14,531 nucleotides of DNA from Calditrichota bacterium (GTDB lineage: Bacteria; Zixibacteria; MSB-5A5; GN15; FEB-12), in contig QQUK01000105.1 of the NCBI GenBank assembly GCA_008501655.1, positions 1 to 14,531 of the forward strand, given 5' to 3'. Shown one piece after another: positions 1-6,055 of this stretch (position 1 is its first letter; each line of letters begins with the position of its first letter). A program made the translations under genes and the position numbers. The notes beneath the pieces are model-generated. The model saw only the letters and a program-made list of their open reading frames with translations, was not told the origin of the DNA and did no database searches.

Positions 1-197
1 AAGGCTGGGTACCTGAAAGATATCTTGATGTAAATGGTTCTGTCGGTATTCTGAATAGAGATTACGATGCAACAGAGTTGGATATCAATCCCGGTGATTT
101 ACTTGAACTGATATTGGAAGAATCCGGTTGGTTATTGTGTATCGGAGAGGATGGTCAAAAAGGGTGGGTGCCTAAAGAATGTGTGGAACTAGTTTGA
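1..197 (+). CDS. Tandem SH3-like domain protein (C-terminal part, 5' end outside window)
   Basis: An open frame enters from the left edge (codons in phase with position 3) and stops at TGA 195-197, giving the last 64 complete residues. The visible part begins with GWVPERYL, the typical end of an SH3 fold. A complete SH3-like unit follows: an ALYDY-type strand (RDYDATELDINPGD), an acidic stretch, a Trp in the SGW turn, and a second closing strand GWVPKECVEL. At least two SH3-like units therefore stand in tandem. The pattern resembles eukaryote-type SH3 domains and the bacterial proteins often called ligand-binding protein SH3, rather than the SH3b domains of wall hydrolases. Such domains usually bind short peptides; the ligand here is unknown. 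Nothing can be said about the N-terminus, localisation or start codon. It converges on the next gene across a hairpin. The fold assignment is fairly sure, the function is not. Confidence 0.75.
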   Translation, partial: GWVPERYLDVNGSVGILNRDYDATELDINPGDLLELILEESGWLLCIGEDGQKGWVPKECVELV

Positions 198-220
198 TTG
201 TCAGACGAGACGCCTGACAA
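198..220 (+). terminator. Hairpin between convergent genes, candidate terminator or palindromic repeat
   Basis: Directly after the SH3-gene stop codon, arm TTGTCAG (198-204) is the exact inverse of CTGACAA (214-220). The stem continues inward past one A/C mismatch (205/213) through CG/CG to an AGA loop at 208-210, so ten positions can pair with nine matches. A T-rich stretch (CTATTTTTAT, about 225-234) follows some nucleotides later on the plus strand, which fits a weak intrinsic terminator for the plus-strand gene. The convergent minus-strand gene ends at 279 and could use the same stem. The compact, nearly perfect palindrome could also be a dispersed intergenic repeat; I see no second full copy in this window. 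Confidence 0.5.
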
Positions 221-278
221 CGCATCTATTTTTATAAACAATTCGATATTCTAAGTGAGATAATTACTATAAAAACTA

Positions 279-1214
279 CTATTTCACTTCTTTCCAAATG
301 ATACCGCCAAGGGAACCAACGACGTATACTCGGTTTTCAACAAGAGCCATATCGTAGACATCAAAGTATTTAGCCATAAGTTCGGCGCTCCAGGTTCTAC
401 CGCCGTCTGTCGTTTTCAGGAGCTTTGCATTGTTACCGCCAATATAGCCGCTGTTGACTGAAACCATTTGTGAAGCGATAAAAAATTGATTTTCATCCTG
501 CTGTGACGGCATCCAGATGTTACCGCCATCTTTTGAGTAGGCACACATGCCTCCGATACCGGCAATCACACCACTTTTACCGTAAAAAGATAGTGTTCGA
601 CCAGGTGCTCCATTGATGGTTAATTTTGATTCCCAGTTTTTACCCATATCATCAGAAATCGAAATCTGTCCGAATGCTAGCAGATATACTTTCCCGTTGG
701 AATAAATGATTTCGGAATATCCCATACCGAGGTTTTCAACTTTATCCCAGCTTTTCCCGCCATCTTCTGTACGGAAAGCTAATCCCTGCACCGGATTTGC
801 TGATTCTCGGGTCATGCCTATTACCATACCATGTTTATTATCGAACATTTCAACATCAAAAAACCAGGCAGCGGTATCGGTCAGATTCAGATTTTTAAAA
901 GTATATCCACCGTCATTGGTCCTCATTACAGTTCCTCCTGGACCGCAGATATATCCTATGTCTGAGTTTATGAATTCAACATCTTCAAGTGGAAGTCCCG
1001 GTGTTGGTTCAAATATATCATAAGTATTCAGATTGTCGAATGTCCTGATAAGTTTTCCGGTTCCTGTTATAAAAAAGGCGGTATCAATATTCACAAATGA
1101 AACGCCGTTTATATTTTCTTCAACCGGGAAATTGACAGCATGCCAGTTTTGTGCTGATACGGTTAGAACTGATAGCAGGAGCAAAATAAGAGTTAGGCTG
1201 ATTGATTTCTTCAT
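279..1214 (-). CDS. Secreted Ycf48-like / Asp-box (BNR) beta-propeller protein
   Basis: The predicted protein has 311 residues. Residues 1-21 form a signal peptide (Lys-Lys, a Leu-rich core, then VSA before Gln22), so export across the inner membrane is expected. The mature part carries at least five Asp-box motifs of the S/T-x-D-G-G-x-T-W type: TNDGGYTF (99-106), TEDGGKSW (149-156), SDDMGKNW (187-194, with Met for the first Gly), SKDGGNIW (227-234) and TTDGGRTW (268-275). The stretch GPGGTVMRTNDGG (91-103) is like that of Ycf48/HCF136-type propellers and the sialidase/VPS10 superfamily. In non-photosynthetic bacteria these propellers are secreted or envelope proteins of mostly unknown role, perhaps binding proteins or glycans. 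No C-terminal sorting domain, transmembrane helix or enzymatic motif is visible. It is the only complete gene on the minus strand, and the Shine-Dalgarno site upstream of its ATG is weak. Fold fairly sure; function unknown. Confidence 0.8.
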   Translation of the reverse strand: MKKSISLTLILLLLSVLTVSAQNWHAVNFPVEENINGVSFVNIDTAFFITGTGKLIRTFDNLNTYDIFEPTPGLPLEDVEFINSDIGYICGPGGTVMRTNDGGYTFKNLNLTDTAAWFFDVEMFDNKHGMVIGMTRESANPVQGLAFRTEDGGKSWDKVENLGMGYSEIIYSNGKVYLLAFGQISISDDMGKNWESKLTINGAPGRTLSFYGKSGVIAGIGGMCAYSKDGGNIWMPSQQDENQFFIASQMVSVNSGYIGGNNAKLLKTTDGGRTWSAELMAKYFDVYDMALVENRVYVVGSLGGIIWKEVK

Positions 1215-1322
1215 AATTTTAAAATTGTCTTTTCAAGTTTAACTTTTTACACTTAATATCGGTATAAGTTTAAAATAAGATAGAAATTTGTCAACAGAAA
1301 GAAGTATTTATTAGGTAAGTTT
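1215..1322. promoter_or_regulatory. AT-rich divergent intergenic region, promoters for 279-1214 (-) and ftsE (+)
   Basis: This 108-base, very AT-rich spacer separates divergent starts at 1214 (minus) and 1323 (plus), so it should hold both promoters. On the plus strand TTTTCA (1230-1235) is followed after 18 bases by TAATAT (1254-1259), and TTTACA (1246-1251) after 19 bases by TAAAAT (1271-1276). On the minus strand a TTGACA is present (complement of 1289-1294) but has no good -10 at 16-18 bases. The sequence does not decide between the candidates. An AGG at 1313-1315 may serve as a weak Shine-Dalgarno site for ftsE. Confidence 0.4.
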
Positions 1323-1988
1323 ATGTCAGATAAGACGGTAATAGAACTTTCCAACGTATATTTAAAAACCGACAGAGGTAATGACCTCTTTTTGGATTTA
1401 AATTTCAGCCTGAAATCAGGTGAATCAGCGATTATTTACGGTGCTGCAGGGTCCGGAAAATCTGTGTTAGTCGAACTATTAATCGGGAGGCGCTTTGTTG
1501 ATTCAGGTGCGGTTGAGGTATTCGGGAAAAATGTAAAAAAGCGAAAAAAACGTATTATCCGCTCAATTCGTAAAAAAGTCGGCGGGGTTGGCGGGATTTT
1601 TTCTTTAGTCCCCACATTTACCGTAGCAGAGAATATCACGTATCCGCTGGTACTTGCCGGTGAGAGTAAAAAAGTAATCAAAGACAGGCTTATGAAGATG
1701 TTGACTGAGTTTTCGCTGTTAAAGCAGGCATCGGAATACCCTGATAAACTTACCCGGGTTGAAAAGATGCTTGTCCAGTTTGCCCGTGCCAATGTCGCCC
1801 ATCAGCCGTTGATTATTATAGATGAACCGCTTGCAGGTCTTGATCATAAAACGTATGACCGGATATATGAATATATGGGGAAACTTGCACTATCGGGACT
1901 ATCGCTGTTTATAGTTTCTTCACTTGAACTGAAATCTGATCTCCCTAAAACCAGATCATTTCAGCTTGTCAACGGGGTGCTGGTATGA
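1323..1988 (+). CDS. ftsE: FtsE-like ABC ATPase with degenerate catalytic motifs
   Basis: FtsE is the cytoplasmic ABC ATPase that pairs with FtsX and drives conformational signalling to periplasmic cell-wall hydrolase activators at the septum. The 221-residue length and the position directly before ftsX and an envC-like gene support this call. Walker A is intact (GAAGSGKS, 40-47), as is Walker B with the D-loop (LIIIDEPLAGLD, 163-174), and the family-typical TVAEN lies at 100-104. Other hallmarks are missing. The Q-loop VFQD segment reads VGGVGGIF (86-93) without Gln. The signature LSGGE is replaced by LTRVE (143-147). The H-loop THD is replaced by SSL, with Ser200 in the His position. A very basic stretch lies at 71-85. 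The frame is open and its stop overlaps the ftsX start (ATGA), so it is not a pseudogene by sequence. It should bind nucleotide, but normal hydrolysis is doubtful. A diverged ABC ATPase other than true FtsE is possible; the context favours FtsE. Confidence 0.8.
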   Translation: MSDKTVIELSNVYLKTDRGNDLFLDLNFSLKSGESAIIYGAAGSGKSVLVELLIGRRFVDSGAVEVFGKNVKKRKKRIIRSIRKKVGGVGGIFSLVPTFTVAENITYPLVLAGESKKVIKDRLMKMLTEFSLLKQASEYPDKLTRVEKMLVQFARANVAHQPLIIIDEPLAGLDHKTYDRIYEYMGKLALSGLSLFIVSSLELKSDLPKTRSFQLVNGVLV

Positions 1989-2845
1989 CGCGAATAATTC
2001 ATATTATCAAAGAGCTCTTTCGGAATCTCTATAAGAATCCGGGGACAACGCTTAGCGCAATTCTTACAATGACTTTACTGTTTTTACTTTTTGATCTGTT
2101 CTGGATAGGGACAAATACAACCGATCGGTTTTATCAGGAGTATATTTCAGAATTGAATATGGAAGTATTCGTTGCTGAGAATATCCCGGATTCAACGGTT
2201 AAGTATATTCAGGAAGCGATCAGCCAGATAGATGGGGTTACTATTGAGTCTTATTTTTCAAAGGAAGATGCCCGTGAAGAGTTAATGAATATTGTCGGTA
2301 TTGACCTACTGGTCGGCTATGAGGCTACGAACCCCCTTCCCAGATCGATATTGTTATCGTTTGAACCGGAGATGCTGTCAACGTTGAAGCTTAATGAAGT
2401 TGAAAACCAAATCTCTAAAATTGAAGGTGTGTCATATGTTTATTACAGTAAAAGCTGGCTTACCAAAGTCGAACAGACAAAATCTTTGATTTCAGATTTT
2501 GGATTATTCTTAGGCGGCTTGATTCTGTTGACCGTTCTGGTATCCTCCGCAAATAATATGCGTTTAACGGCTAAAACGAGAGCTGTCGGATTTAAGCAGA
2601 TGCGATTGTTAGGAGCCGGTAAAATTATTTTAGCGTTTCCATTCTTTATTGAGGGTATTTTATTGGGTGCAATATCGGGGGGGCTTGGCTGGGGATTGAT
2701 ATTTTACGTAAAAAGTAAATTCGAAATTACTAAATTTACTATCGTATATCCGACTTTTGATGAGATATTAATATATTGTGCATTAACCGGTTTGCTTGGA
2801 CTCATCAGCAGCTATGTCGGTATCAAGCGGTTATTGAGGTTGTAA
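1985..2845 (+). CDS. ftsX: FtsX-like cell division permease-type protein
   Basis: FtsX is the integral inner-membrane partner of FtsE; its large periplasmic loop recruits EnvC-type activators. The 286-residue protein shows the family layout: a basic cytoplasmic N-terminus, one transmembrane helix (about 22-42), a periplasmic domain (about 43-170) and three more helices (about 171-189, 213-241 and 261-282). The FtsX hallmark NPLP is at 116-119. Repeated IEGV/IDGV segments in the periplasmic domain (QIDGV near 81-85, KIEGV near 145-149) also fit. The cytoplasmic loop after helix 2 carries the TRAVGFKQMRLLGA stretch (198-211), corresponding to the region that contacts the ATPase. Its start overlaps the ftsE stop by four bases (ATGA), and the next gene starts two bases after its stop, so translation is likely coupled. 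A run of seven G at 2677-2683 encodes Ser-Gly-Gly in helix 3. Identity is well supported by motif and context. Confidence 0.9.
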   Translation: MTRIIHIIKELFRNLYKNPGTTLSAILTMTLLFLLFDLFWIGTNTTDRFYQEYISELNMEVFVAENIPDSTVKYIQEAISQIDGVTIESYFSKEDAREELMNIVGIDLLVGYEATNPLPRSILLSFEPEMLSTLKLNEVENQISKIEGVSYVYYSKSWLTKVEQTKSLISDFGLFLGGLILLTVLVSSANNMRLTAKTRAVGFKQMRLLGAGKIILAFPFFIEGILLGAISGGLGWGLIFYVKSKFEITKFTIVYPTFDEILIYCALTGLLGLISSYVGIKRLLRL

Positions 2846-2847
2846 AT

Positions 2848-4002
2848 ATGAAACGAATAGCGACAATTTTACTGGTGCTGTTTTCAGTTTCATTGGCGAT
2901 TGCTGATGATTCTGATAATATAAAAGAATCACAGGAAGAGTTGAAAAAGATCTACAAAGATCTTGAGAAAACTGAAAAAAAATTAGATAAACTGCACCAA
3001 AAAGAAGTCGACATTCAAAAACAAATTTCTGAGTCTAATCAGAAGATAAATATCGATAAAAAAGTAATCAGACAACTGAAAAATGAATTAAAAAATATTC
3101 AAGGTGAGATCAGCGATACGGAATCAGAAGTACAAAACCGAAATTTGCAGTTAGAACTTACCGAAAGAAGGTTTTTAGGTAATGTCCGCCAGTTTTATCT
3201 GACGGCACATAAACCAACTGAGAGTTTTTCTGAAAACCCGAACGAAGAACTCAAATTGAATAAGCAAATTATCTATTTGACATCTCTTGCTGAATATGAA
3301 TCAGGGAATGTAGACCTTGCCAAAGAGTTGTTAGCTGAATCTGAACAGAAGAAATCAGCACTTCATGATGAGTCAAAAGAAGTAGAACGGATGAAACGTA
3401 AAAAGGAGACTTCGTTTTCATTGGCTGCAAGCATAAAGAAAAAAAAGGAACGGGAGCTTGAAAAAACGCAGCGGGAAAAACTGTCAGAATCTGATAAATT
3501 TATGACTTTAAAACAGGCAGCTGATGAGATGGAATCTATTGTACAACGCCTGATGGATGAGGCTGCACAAAGAGAACGTGCCGGTAACCAGAGAGTTTCA
3601 TTTTTTGCGGAATTGAAAGGGACCTTACTTGCTCCTTATAAAGGTAAGATTATCGAGTCCTGGGGGGACAAGATAAATCCGATTACAAATCTAAGATCAA
3701 CCTCACCCGGGATAAAAATTAAAGGAACTCCCGGTCGGAAGGTTTCATCAGTATCATCCGGGACAATAGCCTATGTTGGAGAGTTGCGCGGGTACGGAAA
3801 TTTTATTATTATTAACCATGATGACCGGTTTTTCACAACTTATGCAGGCTTAGGAAGCGTATCGGTAACCACAGACCAATATGTATTAGGGGGTGAAAAA
3901 TTAGGGGTGTCAGATTCAAATGGTATAATAAAATTTGAAATTCGGGACAACAGAAAAACAGTCGACCCGGTTGAATGGATACAAATTGACTCTTTCCAGT
4001 AA
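2848..4002 (+). CDS. envC: EnvC-like murein hydrolase activator (coiled coil plus degenerate LytM domain)
   Basis: The protein has 384 residues. I chose ATG 2848 over an upstream in-frame codon at 2776 because a signal peptide (MKRIATILLVLFSVSLAIA) begins here, GAGG lies at 2836-2839, and the earlier start would overlap ftsX heavily. After the signal peptide comes a long, charged coiled coil (roughly 22-250, Lys/Glu/Gln-rich). The last 120 or so residues form a LytM/peptidase M23 fold. The zinc ligands expected in an active M23 enzyme are all replaced: the HxxxD segment reads TSPGIKI, the YAHL segment reads TTYAGL, and the final HLHFE reads IIKFEIR. This is what known activators such as EnvC and NlpD look like: they bind and switch on amidases instead of cutting peptidoglycan. 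Adjacency to ftsEX matches the known FtsEX-EnvC complex. The role is well supported; the amidase partner is not in the window. Confidence 0.88.
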   Translation: MKRIATILLVLFSVSLAIADDSDNIKESQEELKKIYKDLEKTEKKLDKLHQKEVDIQKQISESNQKINIDKKVIRQLKNELKNIQGEISDTESEVQNRNLQLELTERRFLGNVRQFYLTAHKPTESFSENPNEELKLNKQIIYLTSLAEYESGNVDLAKELLAESEQKKSALHDESKEVERMKRKKETSFSLAASIKKKKERELEKTQREKLSESDKFMTLKQAADEMESIVQRLMDEAAQRERAGNQRVSFFAELKGTLLAPYKGKIIESWGDKINPITNLRSTSPGIKIKGTPGRKVSSVSSGTIAYVGELRGYGNFIIINHDDRFFTTYAGLGSVSVTTDQYVLGGEKLGVSDSNGIIKFEIRDNRKTVDPVEWIQIDSFQ

Positions 4003-5113
4003 CTTTTTTATATACAGTACCAGAGCATGGCAGATTCTTTCCAATGCATATAAGCAGGAAAAATCGTCATCGACGTTTTTACTATACGGTAAAGAAGGTT
4101 CCGGCCGTTGGCTCCATGCTGTTGCATTTACTGCCCTTATGAATTGTGAGAATCCCCAGGATACCGGTACTGTCATGATACCCTGTCATGAATGCCGGAA
4201 TTGCCTAAATATTTTTCATCTTAATTTTGAATCGTTAAAAATAGCATTACCGATACCTCCTCATGAGAACAAAGTAGAAAATGCGATTGATTTGACCAAT
4301 GAATATATTGCTCTCAAAAAAGATGAGCCGTTTGCAGTTCTGAAAGCATCAAAATCGACCAATATTTCAATCGCTCTGGCACGTGAGATTAAAAAGTCTC
4401 TGGGTATGAGAATTGAAGGGAATGACACCCGGGTAGTGCTGTTTTATAAGATGGAACGGATGCGACATGATTCTGCTGATGCTTTGTTAAAGATGATAGA
4501 GGAACCTCCAGCCAAAACAATTATTATGCTGATTGCAGATAATATAGATTCTTTACTTCCAACAATACAATCCCGTGCCCAAAAGATAAAAGTTCCTCCG
4601 GTCAAAGTTGAGGATATAAAATCTTATCTTCTTGATAATTATGATTTAACTGAAAAAAAAGCTGAACTTGTATCCCGACTTGCCGAAGGTTCAATCGGTG
4701 ATGCGATAGACCTCATTGAAGGCTCATCAGAAGATGGGCATTCTGACAGGGCTGTTAATTTTCTGTTGTTTAAATCTCTCTTTTTAGATACCGGTGCTGA
4801 AACATTGAGCAGGATGAATGAGATGATTTCAGCAAGAGATAAATCAATCGCGATCGATTTATTGACTCTCTGGCAGCATCTGATTCGTGATGTCGCCCGG
4901 TATGCGGTTACTTCAGATGAAGCCGAGATAAGTAATATTGATTTTCTTTCCGATATTCGATCTCTCTCCAGTTACTTCAATCGAAAAAATCTTGCCTCCG
5001 AGCTTGCTGAATCGATTAAATTTACCCTTGCTGATTTAAACCGTAATGTGCATATTCAAGGAGCTTTGATGGCACTGGTTTTGAAGATGAAAGCAAGTAT
5101 CGCCGGAGCGTAG
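3986..5113 (+). CDS. holB: DNA polymerase III delta' subunit (clamp loader)
   Basis: Delta' is a non-ATP-binding AAA+ subunit of the sliding-clamp loader. From TTG 3986 the product has 375 residues. The Walker-A-like segment is GKEGSGRW (35-42), with Arg where an ATP-binding subunit has Lys, as expected for delta'. A four-cysteine zinc module follows (C54, C67, C70, C73), then the family stretch ERMRHDSADALLKMIEEPP (157-175). The sensor-1 region reads SRAQ (196-199), where many relatives have SRC. No ATG is available near the N-terminus. In-frame TTG codons lie at 3935, 3971 and 3986; I prefer 3986 because it needs the least overlap with envC (17 bases), has GGA 6 bases upstream, and leads into a typical start (SNFFIYSTRAWQILSNAYKQ). 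The start remains uncertain. holB next to a PSP1 gene is a known arrangement in many bacteria. Confidence 0.85.
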   Translation: MTLSSNFFIYSTRAWQILSNAYKQEKSSSTFLLYGKEGSGRWLHAVAFTALMNCENPQDTGTVMIPCHECRNCLNIFHLNFESLKIALPIPPHENKVENAIDLTNEYIALKKDEPFAVLKASKSTNISIALAREIKKSLGMRIEGNDTRVVLFYKMERMRHDSADALLKMIEEPPAKTIIMLIADNIDSLLPTIQSRAQKIKVPPVKVEDIKSYLLDNYDLTEKKAELVSRLAEGSIGDAIDLIEGSSEDGHSDRAVNFLLFKSLFLDTGAETLSRMNEMISARDKSIAIDLLTLWQHLIRDVARYAVTSDEAEISNIDFLSDIRSLSSYFNRKNLASELAESIKFTLADLNRNVHIQGALMALVLKMKASIAGA

Positions 5114-5130
5114 TCGTAACTATCTAAGCC

Positions 5131-5138
5131 AAAAGGAG
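5131..5138 (+). promoter_or_regulatory. Shine-Dalgarno site supporting a GTG start
   Basis: AAAAGGAG ends five bases before GTG 5144. No ATG near this point gives the conserved PSP1-family N-terminus, so this site decides the start. Confidence 0.8.
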
Positions 5139-5143
5139 TTAAA

Positions 5144-6037
5144 GTGGCTGAGCTATATTTAGTGGAATTTAAAGGCTCCCGTAAAGAGTACTTTTATAAT
5201 ACATATTACCACTCACTCAATTTGAAGGAACATGTTGTCATTCAAGCTGAGCGTGGTGAAGATATCGGATTGCTTTCCAAAAAAGTTGATATTGAGATGG
5301 AATTTGATGAAAGTCAAAAACCAAAATCAATTCTTCGACCGGCATCCGATTCAGATTTAAACAAACATACAGAGCTCAAAGAAAAAGAACTGGAACATCA
5401 AAAAGAGATTCTTCAGCTAATCAAAAAACATAAATTGATTATGAAGATCGTCGATGTCGAGTGGCAATTCGACGGTAATAAAATGACTGTCTTTTTTACT
5501 GCTGAGCAGCGTGTTGATTTCCGTGAACTTGTCAAAGATTTGGCCTCCCGGTATAAAACAAGAATCGAACTCCGTCAAATCGGTGTGCGTGATGAAGCCC
5601 GTCGAATCGGAGGGATTGGAATATGCGGGATCAGGCAATGCTGTAATACATTTATTACCGATTTCCAGCCGATATCGACGCAACATGCCCGTGACCAGGA
5701 TCTGCCTTTGAATCCTTCAAAGATATCAGGTAATTGTGGACGGTTGCTCTGCTGTCTCCGGTTTGAAACCGAGACATATGATACTGTTAAAAAGAAATAT
5801 CCATCCCCCGGTGTCAGGGTCAATGCGAAACAGGGTAAAGGTGTTCTGGAACGTATTGATATTTTCAATGATGAAGCGCTGATTCGTGATGAAGAGGGAG
5901 TCATCTTCAGAGCAAAAGCTGATGATATTACAGAAGTTGATAAGTCGGGTGCAAAAAAAATGCGTTCGATGCTTGATGACTTAAATGAAGAAACTACGAA
6001 TCGTGATGAAATTAAAAAATTAGATTCAGAAAAATAG
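5144..6037 (+). CDS. PSP1/RicT-family protein (stage 0 sporulation regulator YaaT homologue)
   Basis: The 297-residue protein starts at GTG 5144 and contains the PSP1 C-terminal domain. The hallmark is at 156-207: GGIGICGIRQCC, then FITDFQPIS, then SLNPSKISG-like LNPSKISGNCGRLLCCLRFE. Six cysteines (161, 166, 167, 198, 203, 204) are the conserved set. In Bacillus the homologue RicT (YaaT) works with RicA and RicF in a complex that carries iron-sulfur clusters and affects RNase Y processing and development. In non-spore-formers the role is less clear. A Lys/Glu-rich helix (about 74-98) and a charged C-terminal tail (about 268-297) flank the core domains. It sits between holB and metG, a conserved neighbourhood. 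The gap to holB is only 30 bases. The family is certain; the exact role in this organism is inference. Confidence 0.9.
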   Translation: MAELYLVEFKGSRKEYFYNTYYHSLNLKEHVVIQAERGEDIGLLSKKVDIEMEFDESQKPKSILRPASDSDLNKHTELKEKELEHQKEILQLIKKHKLIMKIVDVEWQFDGNKMTVFFTAEQRVDFRELVKDLASRYKTRIELRQIGVRDEARRIGGIGICGIRQCCNTFITDFQPISTQHARDQDLPLNPSKISGNCGRLLCCLRFETETYDTVKKKYPSPGVRVNAKQGKGVLERIDIFNDEALIRDEEGVIFRAKADDITEVDKSGAKKMRSMLDDLNEETTNRDEIKKLDSEK

Positions 6038-6043
6038 AGATTT

Positions 6044-6049
6044 TAGGAG
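6044..6049 (+). promoter_or_regulatory. Shine-Dalgarno site supporting a TTG start for metG
   Basis: TAGGAG lies six bases before TTG 6056. The frame from this TTG gives the conserved MetRS N-terminus (MPKPFYITTPIYYVND); no ATG offers it. Confidence 0.75.
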
Positions 6050-6055
6050 TTTGTT

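Noticed and set aside
1289..1294. Minus-strand TTGACA as the promoter of the propeller gene
   Set aside because: No acceptable -10 hexamer is found at 16-18 bases; kept only as a note in the divergent region.
1436..1792. Long minus-strand open frame inside ftsE
   Set aside because: It lies opposite a well-supported ABC ATPase, has no recognisable domain or ribosome binding site, and is an antisense shadow.
1323..1988. ftsE as a pseudogene
   Set aside because: The frame is uninterrupted at full family length, Walker A and B are perfect, and the stop overlaps ftsX; loss of motifs alone is not evidence of decay.
2776..2847. Upstream in-frame ATG extension of the envC-like gene
   Set aside because: It would place 24 unrelated residues before a clear signal peptide and overlap ftsX by 70 bases; ATG 2848 has its own GAGG.
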